A DNA stretch of 64,000 nt from Flammeovirgaceae bacterium UBA4659 (lineage in GTDB: Bacteria; Bacteroidota; Bacteroidia; Cytophagales; Cyclobacteriaceae): positions 26,462-90,461 of the forward strand of contig DHLV01000047.1 in assembly GCA_002405445.1 (NCBI GenBank), in the 5' to 3' direction. The notes under the pieces were generated by a model. The model ran no database searches, was not told where the DNA came from, and was given only the letters and a program-made list of their open reading frames with translations. The first letter of the stretch is position 1. Each line of letters starts with the position of its first letter. Positions 9,734 through 18,616 of the stretch are shown here, in pieces. The translations under genes and the position numbers were made by a program.

Positions 9734-10603
9734 TTACGCGGATCGGTTGCCGCAACACTTTTTAAATTTTTTCCCACTCCCGCACGGGCAGGGGTCGTTT
9801 CGCCCGATATCGTCTCTGTTAAAGCCGATTGCCTTCATCAATGTGGCTGTATCTTGTTGAAAGGCTTGAGACAGGAGTGCGTACAGCTCAGGATGGGTTT
9901 GTTTCAAAAGCTGTGGTCGCTCAAAAAAATATTCGCTTACCACTGCAAAAAACTCCCGTTCGTGGGTTGCTCCGTATGCATTGATATCAGTTCTTCCCTT
10001 GAGGATCTTGGCGGTTTTTTCTTTTACCAGTTGAAGCCAGGGGATGGCATGCGGGTGAGCGGCCAGCGTTGGGGGAATGCCATCCACCACGCCATCTTCT
10101 TTATCGAACAGATGAGAGAATTCGTGTACCCCTACGTTTAACTTATCGGTGCTATTTGAGAAACCGGCATGTAAAGCAGGTTTCGATAAGATCATTTTGC
10201 CTTCCATCGGGCCGCTGCCCACCATGCCTGTAACCACTTCGTCTCGGCTGTTGATATTGAAGTTGGTATCAAAAGAGCTTGGGTAGAGCAGCACTTCTTG
10301 CAAAAAGGTATAGTTCCAGTCGGGAAAACCAAAAACCGGAATGGCCGCACTGCTTGCCACCAACAACTTGTCTGTGATATCAATCTCAGTGTGCACACCG
10401 GTAATTCGCACACGTGCCAAAAACCGCATCACATCTCTTTCAAAGCGGGCCTTCTGCTCTGCCGATAAGTGATGGTAGAAAAGTACTTTTTTTGCGAGCA
10501 CTTGTTTCCATAACGGTGGCATATCAACTACCTGCCCCGTGCGCCTTTTGTTCCACAGTATGTAAAAACCAACACCGACAATGAGTGCAAGAAATACCAA
10601 CAT
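9734..10603 (-). CDS. MtfA-like (M90) zinc peptidase with C-terminal SEC-C motif
   Basis: A 289-residue putative zinc metallopeptidase. One N-terminal membrane segment (about 3-20) is followed by a domain like MtfA/peptidase family M90, with HEFSH (HExxH) near residue 180 and the downstream [15 protein letters not shown] segment providing the third ligand glutamate. It ends in [16 protein letters not shown], a textbook SEC-C zinc motif. The start at 10603 is chosen because it sits in TGATG, overlapping the stop of the upstream methyltransferase gene. SEC-C suggests protein or ribosome interaction; the substrate is unknown. Confidence 0.85.
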   Translation of the reverse strand: MLVFLALIVGVGFYILWNKRRTGQVVDMPPLWKQVLAKKVLFYHHLSAEQKARFERDVMRFLARVRITGVHTEIDITDKLLVASSAAIPVFGFPDWNYTFLQEVLLYPSSFDTNFNINSRDEVVTGMVGSGPMEGKMILSKPALHAGFSNSTDKLNVGVHEFSHLFDKEDGVVDGIPPTLAAHPHAIPWLQLVKEKTAKILKGRTDINAYGATHEREFFAVVSEYFFERPQLLKQTHPELYALLSQAFQQDTATLMKAIGFNRDDIGRNDPCPCGSGKKFKKCCGNRSA

Positions 10604-11322
10604 CACGACCTGTTCTTTGTTTCTATGATGATCTGCCACCTGAATGCCCAGCGCCAACGGATTTGATAATGCAACAACCCCGCCTGTTCCAATATCAGCG
10701 CCCACTCTGCACGGGTAAAAGATCGCAACACCGAAAGCGGAGCATCATACTTGACCATAGCCGACTGTGAGAACATTTCTGTAAGCCACTTGATTGAGTA
10801 GTAGGCAATCGGATGCCGGTGGATGTCGTTGATGATGATATAACCGGCCTGACGCCCCAGTTGCCGTAAAATCCTGATCAGGTCATCGGTTTCAAAATGA
10901 TGGAAAAAAAGAGTAGCCAAAACCACATCAAATTTTTGTTGCTGAAATCGGTCACCTAAAATGTTGTCTGTTGAGAAAGAGATGTTGGCGAAGTCTTTTG
11001 ACTGCCCAACGGCATAATCTACGATGTTGGGATTGGCGTCTATGCCCATCCATGTGGCATCTCGTTTTTGTTTTTTCATTTTGTGCGCCAGTAGTCGCAG
11101 CATTTCACCACTACCGCAGCCCAGATCTGCAAACGTGATACGTTTATTTGTCGGAAATTTTTTTACAACTTTCTGAACGGCCTGAACTGTCACCGCATTG
11201 CCTCCCAGCCAGTGATTGATGTAATCCAACTCGCGCAATGTTTGGTTTACCACCTCTCCATCGCATGCCAGGTTATCCATGATTTCAGTTTCCGTTGAGC
11301 GCTGCGTAAAAGATGGCCCCAT
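10603..11322 (-). CDS. Class I SAM-dependent methyltransferase, type III PKS-associated type
   Basis: The 239-residue protein has a Rossmann methyltransferase core: motif [13 protein letters not shown] near 65, the acidic residue in GIDANPNIV, and [11 protein letters not shown]. The N-terminal [11 protein letters not shown] followed by [17 protein letters not shown] is a layout I associate with methyltransferases that sit beside type III polyketide synthase genes in Bacteroidota. A type III synthase is present in this window at 43805-44908, but 32 kb away. The stop overlaps the start of the M90 peptidase gene. The substrate is inferred, not shown. Confidence 0.85.
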   Translation of the reverse strand: MGPSFTQRSTETEIMDNLACDGEVVNQTLRELDYINHWLGGNAVTVQAVQKVVKKFPTNKRITFADLGCGSGEMLRLLAHKMKKQKRDATWMGIDANPNIVDYAVGQSKDFANISFSTDNILGDRFQQQKFDVVLATLFFHHFETDDLIRILRQLGRQAGYIIINDIHRHPIAYYSIKWLTEMFSQSAMVKYDAPLSVLRSFTRAEWALILEQAGLLHYQIRWRWAFRWQIIIETKNRS

Positions 11323-11564
11323 TTTGTTTAGATATTGAACCCAAGATATTCAATAGTATTTGCTATGCCACCACAGTTGAACAAAAATTACCGGCTTCGC
11401 TCAAAATCATCGATACCGGGCGGTGACTTTTTGGCAACGCAGAACCGAAGCATCTTAGCCTGCCCCAAACCGGGTGCTTAAAATCACATGCTCCATTGAC
11501 TAAAATCATGTTTCGCGGTAAAAAATGATTGCAACTTTCGGTCGCAATCAAAACCCAACCCTGT

Positions 11565-12257
11565 ATGGAAGCCAAGAAAAACCCCAAACTAGAACTTGGC
11601 AATTACCACGGCCTGTTGTTTAACATCGGGCTGTTTGTATCACTTGCCATGGCCAACGTAGCAATGGAGTGGAGGCAAACCGATACTTCCACTGTTAACC
11701 TTGTTTCAAAGAGCACCAATACCTTCGAAGCGTTGGTGGACGTGCCGATCACTAAGTCCGAGCCGCCTCCACCTGAGTTGGCTGCTGTTCAACCCAAAAT
11801 CATCGAGGTTTCTAACGATGAACTCGTGAAGACCGAAATGAAAATAGACTTCAACATTGAGGTCAATGAACAAACACGTGTTGCTGATCTGGTGTATCAA
11901 CCCGCACCGCCTGAAACTGAGCCCGAAGAAACCGACAAGATTTTTGTAGTAGTTGAACAGGTAGCTGCACCGCAGGGGGGCCTTGAAAATTTTTACAAAT
12001 CCCTTGCAAAAAACCTGAAGTACCCCCTTACTGCGCGCCACACCGGTGTAGAGGGGCGGGTATTTGTTGAGTTCATCGTCAACAAGGACGGAGCGCTGAG
12101 CGACTTCCGAGTAGCCAAGGGGATTGGTGCCGGCTGTGATGAAGAAGCTATGCGTATCATTCGCGAAGGCCCAAAATGGAACGCAGCCAAGCAGCGAGGC
12201 AAGCCCGTAAGGCAGCGCATGGTGTTGCCGGTGTTTTTCATGTTGGCACAACGCTAA
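11565..12257 (+). CDS. Energy transducer TonB-like protein
   Basis: A 230-residue envelope protein with an N-terminal membrane anchor (about 14-32), a linker rich in proline and acidic residues (SEPPPPELAAVQ, PAPPETEPEE), and a C-terminal TonB domain (YKSLAKNLKYP, GVEGRVFVEFIVNKDG, IGAGCDEEAMRII). TonB proteins pass proton-motive energy to outer-membrane receptors. The ATG at 11565 is preferred over one twelve codons upstream because it gives a normal short cytoplasmic tail. It is monocistronic and ends in a clear intrinsic terminator. ExbB/ExbD are not in the window. Confidence 0.88.
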   Translation: MEAKKNPKLELGNYHGLLFNIGLFVSLAMANVAMEWRQTDTSTVNLVSKSTNTFEALVDVPITKSEPPPPELAAVQPKIIEVSNDELVKTEMKIDFNIEVNEQTRVADLVYQPAPPETEPEETDKIFVVVEQVAAPQGGLENFYKSLAKNLKYPLTARHTGVEGRVFVEFIVNKDGALSDFRVAKGIGAGCDEEAMRIIREGPKWNAAKQRGKPVRQRMVLPVFFMLAQR

Positions 12258-12264
12258 CAACAAC

Positions 12265-12293
12265 AAAGCCCCGAACCTTTTCCGGGGCTTTTT
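12265..12293 (+). terminator. Rho-independent terminator of the tonB-like gene
   Basis: A perfect nine-base stem, AAAGCCCCG at 12265-12273 pairing with CGGGGCTTT at 12283-12291, has a nine-base loop and runs into a T-tract. It begins eight bases after the TonB stop codon. This is the clearest intrinsic terminator in the window. Confidence 0.9.
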
Positions 12294-12301
12294 GTCAATA
12301 G

Positions 12302-12461
12302 AAAGCATCTCAAAAATACCTACCGGGAATTTCTAATGCCTTTGGCCATTTCGCTGCGCTGGATTTTTTACCCGCCAGGCCGCTGATACGGGCTTCAAGA
12401 ACCGCCTTGCATTGTCGTCAAATACAAATCAATTTTTATACAACTATTTTTAAGAAGAGTT
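12302..12461. repeat. 160-bp intergenic element, copy A (terminal inverted repeats)
   Basis: This interval and 15538-15697 are diverged copies of the same 160-bp sequence. Shared blocks include CATCTCAAAAATACCT, CCGG-AATTTC, TTTGGC, a GATAYGGGCTT block and CGCCTTGCATT, all in the same order and spacing. The ends are imperfect inverted copies of AACTCATCTCAAAAA: 12302-12316 on the left and the complement of 12447-12461 on the right. It lies between the tonB-like terminator and the stop of the dienelactone hydrolase gene. No target-site duplication is evident. Confidence 0.75.
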
Positions 12462-12475
12462 GTAGCTGCTCCACA

Positions 12476-13315
12476 TCACTTGAATCGTTCTTTAAAAAAG
12501 GCAATGGTGTGATTGAAGGCATCTGCTGTGTATTCCTTATTGTATTTGGGATTACTGGGGTTTGCAAAGGCGTGGTCAGCATCGTACGATTTAACGGTGA
12601 GTTTTTTTCCTGCCAACTTCATATTTGCTTCAAACTTATCAATCACACTTTTGTTAATCCACTGGTCTTGGGTAGGCCAAATGTTGAGCACATCGCAGTT
12701 CAATGTTTTGAGCTTCTCCAAATTCTCTTCGGGTTGGCCGTAATAAATTACACACGCCACGGCTTGTTTTGCAGCCAACAAACTGGCTTGCATGGATTGG
12801 CCACCGCCAAAACACCAACCAATGGTGCCTATTTTTGCTTTCGTTCCTGCAAAGGCAATGGCTGATTTTACTATTTGTTCACCGCGCTCTTTTTTAAATT
12901 CCTGCATGTATTTGCCGGCCGTTGGTGGGTCGGTCGCCAGCTTGCCATCGTACATATCCAACGCAAGCACGTTTACATTCCCCAATTCGTTGTACAGGTT
13001 TTCCGCTTCTCGTTTGATGTGGTCATTCAAACCCCACCACTCTTGGAAAACAAAAACCCAGTTGTTGGTTTTCTTTTTCGCTTCCAGATAAAATGCGTTG
13101 GCTTCCGCCCCTTCGGCCGGGAGCTTAATCATTTTGCCACCGGCTTCGCTTTCGTGGACGTAGGCCAGAGGGCTTGGGTGATCGCGATTGAATTTCGTGT
13201 TGGCTGCCAAAAGCGCAAACTTGTCGGTTGCGTCTGTATGGCAAATAGTTTCTTTTTGTGCCGAGACATAAAATGCCAGCGAAACAAGGATGAAAGTTAG
13301 CGTTGATTTTCTCAT
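12476..13315 (-). CDS. Dienelactone hydrolase family protein, secreted
   Basis: A 279-residue alpha/beta hydrolase. The start at 13315 yields a signal peptide (MRKSTLTFILVSLAFYVSAQ), so the enzyme is exported. The dienelactone-hydrolase features are VFQEWWGLNDHIKREAENL, the nucleophile elbow GWCFGGGQS (cysteine nucleophile), an aspartate near WPTQDQW and the catalytic histidine in YDADHAFAN. The family hydrolyses lactones or esters; the real substrate is not evident. The DinB gene lies 23 bases upstream on the same strand, and a 160-bp repeat copy starts just beyond the stop codon. Confidence 0.88.
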   Translation of the reverse strand: MRKSTLTFILVSLAFYVSAQKETICHTDATDKFALLAANTKFNRDHPSPLAYVHESEAGGKMIKLPAEGAEANAFYLEAKKKTNNWVFVFQEWWGLNDHIKREAENLYNELGNVNVLALDMYDGKLATDPPTAGKYMQEFKKERGEQIVKSAIAFAGTKAKIGTIGWCFGGGQSMQASLLAAKQAVACVIYYGQPEENLEKLKTLNCDVLNIWPTQDQWINKSVIDKFEANMKLAGKKLTVKSYDADHAFANPSNPKYNKEYTADAFNHTIAFFKERFK

Positions 13316-13338
13316 GGTTTTTTCTCTTTTTCTTTCAG

Positions 13339-13812
13339 TTAGTCTTTCCACTGGCCAAGTAGCACGCGGTCGTATGTGATCAAGTCAGTATTGATGGCCT
13401 CGTAGCCGCGTTCGCGCAACAACAGCGCTACCTGCCCGCGGTGGTAGGTGCCATGGTTCACCAGGTGGATCATTATGTCTTGAATATTGTTTTCGTAGTA
13501 GTCGCCCGTGTAATTCTGGTATTTTAACATCCGGTCGAAAGACTCATTTGACCCGATGAATTGCATCCATAACGCGTTGGCATCTTCCACCATCTTTTTG
13601 AGATCGGCAACTGAATGATGGCCACCCCATAGTTTGTACTCATGATTTGGTAAGCCCATAAAGCGATTATACCAGATAAAGTTGGCAGCTAAACAATGGG
13701 CAAAGATGGAAAGTATTTTTTCGTCAGTTACCGCTTGTTGCTCCACACAACCGATTACCCTGCGGTTTGCCCAGGCATTGTATTGATACAACTTGAGTAA
13801 ATATGCTTTCAT
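13339..13812 (-). CDS. DinB family protein
   Basis: A 157-residue four-helix protein of the DinB/YfiT-like superfamily. The N-terminal YQYNAWANRRVIGCV and the C-terminal HLVNHGTYHRGQVALLLRERG are diagnostic, and three histidines (one near residue 45, two in the C-terminal motif) would bind the metal. Such proteins are putative metal-dependent thiol or DNA-damage related transferases, mostly uncharacterised. It is probably co-transcribed with the downstream hydrolase and diverges from the amidase gene. Confidence 0.85.
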   Translation of the reverse strand: MKAYLLKLYQYNAWANRRVIGCVEQQAVTDEKILSIFAHCLAANFIWYNRFMGLPNHEYKLWGGHHSVADLKKMVEDANALWMQFIGSNESFDRMLKYQNYTGDYYENNIQDIMIHLVNHGTYHRGQVALLLRERGYEAINTDLITYDRVLLGQWKD

Positions 13813-13893
13813 GAAATATTTTTAGTGCCCCAAAATAATCTATTCAAAGATAGTTATTCACCAATTATCTTGCTTCGAAAACCATTTTCAAAC

Positions 13894-15537
13894 ATGAAAT
13901 ACATTTTCTTTATTTTATTACCGATATTCATCGGCCAAATACACGTTGTGTGTGCGCAGGCCCCGCACCCCACAGCCGAGATTGAAGCATTTTATGATTT
14001 GAGTTTTACGAAAGCCGAGCGCGACTCCCTTCTGGGCGGATTGCAGGACTATCAAAAAGCATTTCAGGCACTCCACAAAGTATCCATCAGCAATGCTGTG
14101 CCCATGTCGTTAGTCTTCAATGCCCTGCCCACCGGGTTACGATATGTGCCACAACAAAATCCAATCGATTGGGGTCTGCCAAAAGAGGTAGCGTTACCTG
14201 CAGATAAGAATCAACTGGCATTTTTCCCAGTTTATAAACTAGCGGTGCTGCTGCGTTCCAAAAAAATCACTTCTGTTGAATTGACGAAAATTTACTTGAG
14301 CCGTTTGAAAAAACATGCAGACACTCTTCAGTGCGCCATTTCAATTTTAGAAAACATTGCGCTGCAACAGGCCCAGCGTGCCGATGATGAAATAAGGAGA
14401 GGCACATACCGCGGACCTTTGCACGGCATCCCTTACGGTATCAAAGATCTTTTGTCTGTGGAAGGCACTGAAACAACCTGGGGTGCTGCACCCTACCGCG
14501 ATCAGAAGATCGCGGAGACAGCTACCATTGTGAAAAAGCTTGAACAGGCAGGAGCGGTGCTGGTAGTGAAACTTACCTTGGGAGCATTGGCCATGGGTGA
14601 TATATGGTATGGTGGCGTAACAAAGAATCCATGGAACCTGAAAGAGGGCTCAAGCGGCTCTTCGGCCGGCTCCGCATCTGCTACAGTGGCCGGCCTGGTG
14701 GCGTTTGCCATCGGCACCGAAACATTGGGTTCAATCGTTTCCCCTTCTACTCGCTGTGGCGCAAGCGGCCTGCGCCCCACTTACGGTGCAGTCAGTCGCC
14801 ATGGCGCTATGGCGTTGAGTTGGAGCATGGATAAAATTGGCCCCATTTGCCGCTCGGCTTTGGATTGTGCACTGGTATATAATGTGATTCGTGGTGAAGA
14901 TGTGCTTGACCGTGCTACTCGCATTTCAGCATTTAACTACGATGCCAAAATACCGATCAGGAAATTAAAAGTAGGGTACTTCAAAAACCTGTTTGACTCC
15001 AAATACGCCAGCCGCGATAACGACCTAAAAACACTCGAAGTGTTGAAATCCCTCGGTGTGGAATTGATACCGTTAGAATGGGATACCAAAATACCAGTGA
15101 CAGCCGTGCGCTTGATGCTGACAGCTGAGGCGGCCGCATCATTTGATGAACTTACGCGTTCCAACCGCGACAGTTTGCTCACAGACCAGCGAAAATGGGC
15201 TTGGCCCAACACGTTTCGAACGGCTCGCTTCATTCCCGCAGTAGAATACATCAACGCATCGCGGGTGCGGCAGCAGTTGATTGATGAGTTTTACCAAAAA
15301 ATTAAAGACGTGGATGTGGTGGTAACACCAAGTTTCGCAGGTACGCAACTGCTTACCACTAATCTGACGGGCAATCCATGTGTGGTAATACCCAACGGCT
15401 TCAACGAAAAGGGCAGCCCAACCAGCATCTCGTTTATTGGAAAGTTGTTTGACGAAGGCTGCCTTGTTGCATTGGCGCGCGCTTACCAGGAAGCAACCGA
15501 TTGGGAGGACAAAGTGCCCGGTTTTTTTAAAGATTAA
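13894..15537 (+). CDS. Secreted amidase (amidase signature family)
   Basis: At 547 residues this is an amidase-signature hydrolase of amide bonds. The start at 13894 gives a signal peptide ending in VVCAQ, placing the enzyme in the periplasm or outside. The Ser-cisSer-Lys triad is visible: lysine in PYGIKDLLSV, and the Gly/Ser-rich EGSSGSSAGSASA followed by IGTETLGSIVSPS. It diverges from the DinB gene. Its stop codon abuts copy B of the 160-bp repeat. The substrate cannot be deduced, since the family ranges from aryl-amidases to peptide amidases. Confidence 0.9.
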   Translation: MKYIFFILLPIFIGQIHVVCAQAPHPTAEIEAFYDLSFTKAERDSLLGGLQDYQKAFQALHKVSISNAVPMSLVFNALPTGLRYVPQQNPIDWGLPKEVALPADKNQLAFFPVYKLAVLLRSKKITSVELTKIYLSRLKKHADTLQCAISILENIALQQAQRADDEIRRGTYRGPLHGIPYGIKDLLSVEGTETTWGAAPYRDQKIAETATIVKKLEQAGAVLVVKLTLGALAMGDIWYGGVTKNPWNLKEGSSGSSAGSASATVAGLVAFAIGTETLGSIVSPSTRCGASGLRPTYGAVSRHGAMALSWSMDKIGPICRSALDCALVYNVIRGEDVLDRATRISAFNYDAKIPIRKLKVGYFKNLFDSKYASRDNDLKTLEVLKSLGVELIPLEWDTKIPVTAVRLMLTAEAAASFDELTRSNRDSLLTDQRKWAWPNTFRTARFIPAVEYINASRVRQQLIDEFYQKIKDVDVVVTPSFAGTQLLTTNLTGNPCVVIPNGFNEKGSPTSISFIGKLFDEGCLVALARAYQEATDWEDKVPGFFKD

Positions 15538-15697
15538 AACTCATCTCAAAAATACCTTCCGGAAATTTCGAGCGTTTTTGGCTACTCTGTTGCATTGTTT
15601 TAATCACCCGGACTCCCACAGGATATGGGCTTAAAATCCGCCTTGCATTACACCCAAATAATGTCCAATTCCTTCAAAAACTACTTTGACATGAGTT
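15538..15697. repeat. 160-bp intergenic element, copy B (terminal inverted repeats)
   Basis: The second copy of the element described at 12302-12461, again exactly 160 bp. The left arm is AACTCATCTCAAAAA (15538-15552). The right arm is ACTTTGACATGAGTT (15683-15697), the inverted copy with three mismatches. Read on the minus strand, both copies end in the same frame with P-K-x-L-E-I-x-G-R-Y-F-stop, but copy B has other stops, so it is not a gene. It begins directly after the amidase stop codon. Confidence 0.75.
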
Positions 15698-15939
15698 CAA
15701 GTTTTTCCCCAAAGGTGGTATGCTTAAAAACGTGAGGCCTCACCACACCTACAATACAGGCCCGATCTGGAAATGGCGGAACCACCATTTGCTGTTTGCA
15801 ATTTGAGTAGCGAAAACAAAGAGTGCTGTTACAGATTGAGAGGCGAACCCCAATTCGCCCAGTCGTGCCAATCCAAAAGAAAAAAATATCGAGCTGCTAA
15901 TCAATGTTTGCATGCAGCAACTGATAATGCCCATTCGAT
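15698..15939. other. Intergenic stretch without recognised feature
   Basis: Between copy B of the 160-bp element and the end of the TPR gene I see no coding signal, terminator with a T-tract, or RNA gene. A short possible frame on the minus strand near 15750-15930 has no family resemblance or usable start context. Confidence 0.5.
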
Positions 15940-16884
15940 CTACTTTGACGTCCGCTCCAACCCTTCTTTGGCTTCCGCTAAGGTGCCATCGAGTTTTAGT
16001 GCTGTTTCAAACAGTTTTTTTGCTTCCGCTTTGCTTCCGCGCTTTTCTTTGATCTGCGCCAATCGCATGTTGGCGCCTGCGTGCGAAGGCTCATTTTGTG
16101 CCGGTGTATGGGCAAGGTATTTTTTGAGGCACTCCTCCCCGCGTTCTAGGCGTTGGCCGCTCAGGGCAGCGCTTTTTCCAATCTGATAAATTGACACGAA
16201 GTCGCTCGGATTCTTTTTCACCGCCTCCTCAAAAAGCACAAAAGCCTTCTCGTATTGTTTTTGGTTCAAATAGAAATTAGCCAGCACAAAAACATATTCA
16301 CCGTTTGCCTTCACTGCTTCCTGGTATTCTTTTTCCGCCTCTCCGGGTTTCTTCTCATTGGCGAAAATGTCACCAAGTTGTCTGTGGCCTTCGGCTGCAT
16401 CAAAAGTGACAATTTGCCTGGCCACTTCTTTGGCTTTGTCTACGCTACCACCCATAAAACCCGGAGCACGCAGGTAGTATTGGATCAGCGATTGGCGGGC
16501 GTCCAGGTTCTTTTTGTCCAGATCAATCGTCTTCTCCCACGCTTTTTTCATCTTGGGTGCAAGTAATCCTTGCTTGAAGATGTTTGCATTTTGTGCGATA
16601 GTCCCATAAGTGTTGCCGAGCCAGTTAAAGTAGTCGGCTTGTTTGGGGTCCGCTTCGGTGGCTTCTTCAAAGTATTCAACCGCATTGCCATATTCTTGTT
16701 GATCGTATGAAGCCCTACCCAGGTAGTACTGTGCCGCTGCATAGTGAGTGTTACTTTCTGAAATGCCCTTCAGGATTTTCACCGCTTCGTCATATTTTTT
16801 TGTTTCATACAGCATTTTGGCTTTGTCTAAACTCGACTGAGCAAATACTGAAATGGACAGGAATAAGAAAAAAAGTGTTTTCAT
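15940..16884 (-). CDS. Secreted tetratricopeptide repeat protein
   Basis: A 314-residue protein with a signal peptide (MKTLFFLFLSISVFAQ) when started at 16884. The mature part is built of TPR helical pairs: YETKKYDEAVKILKGI, AQYYLGRASYDQQEYGNAVEYFEEA, FANEKKPGEAEKEYQEAV, YLNQKQYEKAFVLFEEAV and MRLAQIKEKRGSKAEAKKLFETAL. TPR arrays scaffold protein-protein contacts. Periplasmic location is inferred from the signal. The alternative start 48 bases upstream would hide the signal peptide and is less likely. Confidence 0.85.
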   Translation of the reverse strand: MKTLFFLFLSISVFAQSSLDKAKMLYETKKYDEAVKILKGISESNTHYAAAQYYLGRASYDQQEYGNAVEYFEEATEADPKQADYFNWLGNTYGTIAQNANIFKQGLLAPKMKKAWEKTIDLDKKNLDARQSLIQYYLRAPGFMGGSVDKAKEVARQIVTFDAAEGHRQLGDIFANEKKPGEAEKEYQEAVKANGEYVFVLANFYLNQKQYEKAFVLFEEAVKKNPSDFVSIYQIGKSAALSGQRLERGEECLKKYLAHTPAQNEPSHAGANMRLAQIKEKRGSKAEAKKLFETALKLDGTLAEAKEGLERTSK

Positions 16885-17033
16885 GGCGTTTGCTTTTTTT
16901 ACAAGACTTGTAATACGTGTAATTAGTTGCACCCACAGGTACGGAATTTTTCAAATTCAAGGTAATGTGTAACGATTTGGCTATTGCTGCTGCGGGATTT
17001 AATTCTAACCTCGTAACTTTCACAAAAAATGCG

Positions 17034-18566
17034 ATGCGACTGTTACTGTTTCTACCTGCGTTGGGGATATTGTTCGGATCCTGTGAAAGAGCAAAACCAA
17101 AACCTCCTAAATGGATCGAAGCCGTAGAGCGACATTTTGATGAGTCGCTGAAACCATTTTACCACGGAGTCGCTTCGGGCGATCCATTGCCTGACCGCAT
17201 AGTCATTTGGACACGCGTGACGCCAGCGGATTCTTTGCCTTCCGTTGACGTAAAATGGCAAATGGCATTAGACGAACGGTTTACTGCCATCGTAAAATCC
17301 GATTCATTGGCTACAAATCCCGGCAAGGACTACACCGTAAAAGTAGATGTGGTGGGGCTTCAACCCGATCAGGTTTATTATTACCGGTTTTTGGCTTTGG
17401 GTAAAAACTCGATCGTGGGCAGAACCAAAACCGCACCCGTTAGCGCCAAAGACAGTTTGAAGTTTGCTGTGGTTAGCTGTGCAAACTGGGAGTGGGGTTA
17501 CTTTAACCCGTACGATAAAATTGCAGACCGGCCCGTGCTGGATGCCGTGCTGCACCTGGGCGATTACATTTATGAATATGGGGTGGCCAAATACGGAGAT
17601 ACGACCATCGGACGGCTGAATATCCCGTCTCACGAAATTGTGAGCTTAAAAGACTACCGCACCCGCTACTCGCTGTACCGACTCGATCAAGGATTGCGAA
17701 GGCTGCATCAGCAGCAGCCTATGATTGCCATTTGGGACGACCACGAGGTGGCCAATAATGCCACGGTATCAGGCGCTCAAAACCATCAACCCGAAGAGGG
17801 CGATTACCAAAAGCGCAAAGCCGCAGCACGTCAAACATACTACGAATGGATGCCCATTCGCGAAAATCAAGAACTGTACAGGCGTTTTTCTTTCGGCCCG
17901 CTGGCAGATGTAATCATGTTAGACGAGCGCCTGGCAGGCCGAGATCCGGAAATAACGGACTCTTTGAACCCCGATTTAAAAAATGCAGAGCGCAGCATGT
18001 TGGGCGCAAAACAGTTGCAATGGTTCGAAGCGAACCTTCAATCATCCACCGCAACATGGAAATTGATCGGCAATCAGGTGATCTTTTCTGATGTTTACCT
18101 TCGGAAAGTGTTTCCAAAAATGCCGCGCAACTTAGACTCGTGGGACGGATTCCCCGCAGAAAAGAAAAAGATTGTTGACTTCATACGAGCAAATAACATC
18201 ACAAACCTCATCATCGCTTCGGGCGATACCCATGGGTCATGGGCGATTGAGGCCGCCACAAACATCAGCAAAAACTATCGGCCATTTGCCATAGAGTTGG
18301 GCATCACCAGTGTTTCATCGGGCAATGGCGATGAACGCAAGCCGGCAGACTCCGTGAAGTTGGCAGAAAAGGCATTGATGAATGAAAACCCGCACATCAA
18401 GTATGTGAACGACCGAGACCACGGTTATTTGTTGCTGACATTGTACGCTGACCAATCAAAAGCTGAATGGTTTTATGTCGAAACGCTGCGAAAGCCAACG
18501 AGCAACGAGTTTTTAGGCAAAACGTATTGGTTTGAGAGAGGGAAAAGCCGTTTGAAGCAACGGTAA
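17034..18566 (+). CDS. PhoD-like alkaline phosphatase/phosphodiesterase lipoprotein
   Basis: A 510-residue metallophosphoesterase of the alkaline phosphatase D type. The start at 17034 gives a lipoprotein signal with lipobox LFGSC. An N-terminal Ig-like domain (GVASGDPLPDRIVIWTRVTP) is followed by the phosphoesterase core with SCANWEWG, the metal-binding LHLGDYIYEYG, IWDDHEVANNAT and SGDTHGSWAIE. PhoD enzymes use Ca/Fe or related metals to hydrolyse phosphomonoesters or diesters, often for phosphate scavenging. No Pho-box-like site is recognisable. A TAACTTTC box lies close upstream. Confidence 0.9.
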   Translation: MRLLLFLPALGILFGSCERAKPKPPKWIEAVERHFDESLKPFYHGVASGDPLPDRIVIWTRVTPADSLPSVDVKWQMALDERFTAIVKSDSLATNPGKDYTVKVDVVGLQPDQVYYYRFLALGKNSIVGRTKTAPVSAKDSLKFAVVSCANWEWGYFNPYDKIADRPVLDAVLHLGDYIYEYGVAKYGDTTIGRLNIPSHEIVSLKDYRTRYSLYRLDQGLRRLHQQQPMIAIWDDHEVANNATVSGAQNHQPEEGDYQKRKAAARQTYYEWMPIRENQELYRRFSFGPLADVIMLDERLAGRDPEITDSLNPDLKNAERSMLGAKQLQWFEANLQSSTATWKLIGNQVIFSDVYLRKVFPKMPRNLDSWDGFPAEKKKIVDFIRANNITNLIIASGDTHGSWAIEAATNISKNYRPFAIELGITSVSSGNGDERKPADSVKLAEKALMNENPHIKYVNDRDHGYLLLTLYADQSKAEWFYVETLRKPTSNEFLGKTYWFERGKSRLKQR

Positions 18567-18605
18567 GTTGTTGAACTATATCGGGCCACAAATCTGCATC
18601 TTCAT

Positions 18606-18613
18606 TATTTTTG
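18606..18613 (+). promoter_or_regulatory. TAnnTTTG -7 box before the mreB-like gene
   Basis: TATTTTTG matches the Bacteroidota -7 consensus and ends three bases before the ATG at 18617. If used, the transcript would start at or near the start codon and be leaderless. No TTG-type -33 box is seen at the right distance, so support is partial. Confidence 0.4.
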
Positions 18614-18616
18614 CGT

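Noticed and set aside
9698-10141. 147-codon plus-strand frame across the M90 peptidase
   Set aside because: Antisense shadow; the M90/SEC-C protein on the other strand has clear motifs.
11527-11549. Six-base inverted repeat (GATTGC/GCAATC) upstream of the tonB-like gene as an operator
   Set aside because: Short and unsupported by position relative to a promoter; likely chance.
12407-12865. 152-codon plus-strand frame across a repeat copy and the dienelactone hydrolase
   Set aside because: Antisense to a gene with a full catalytic triad; the translation is unlike known proteins.
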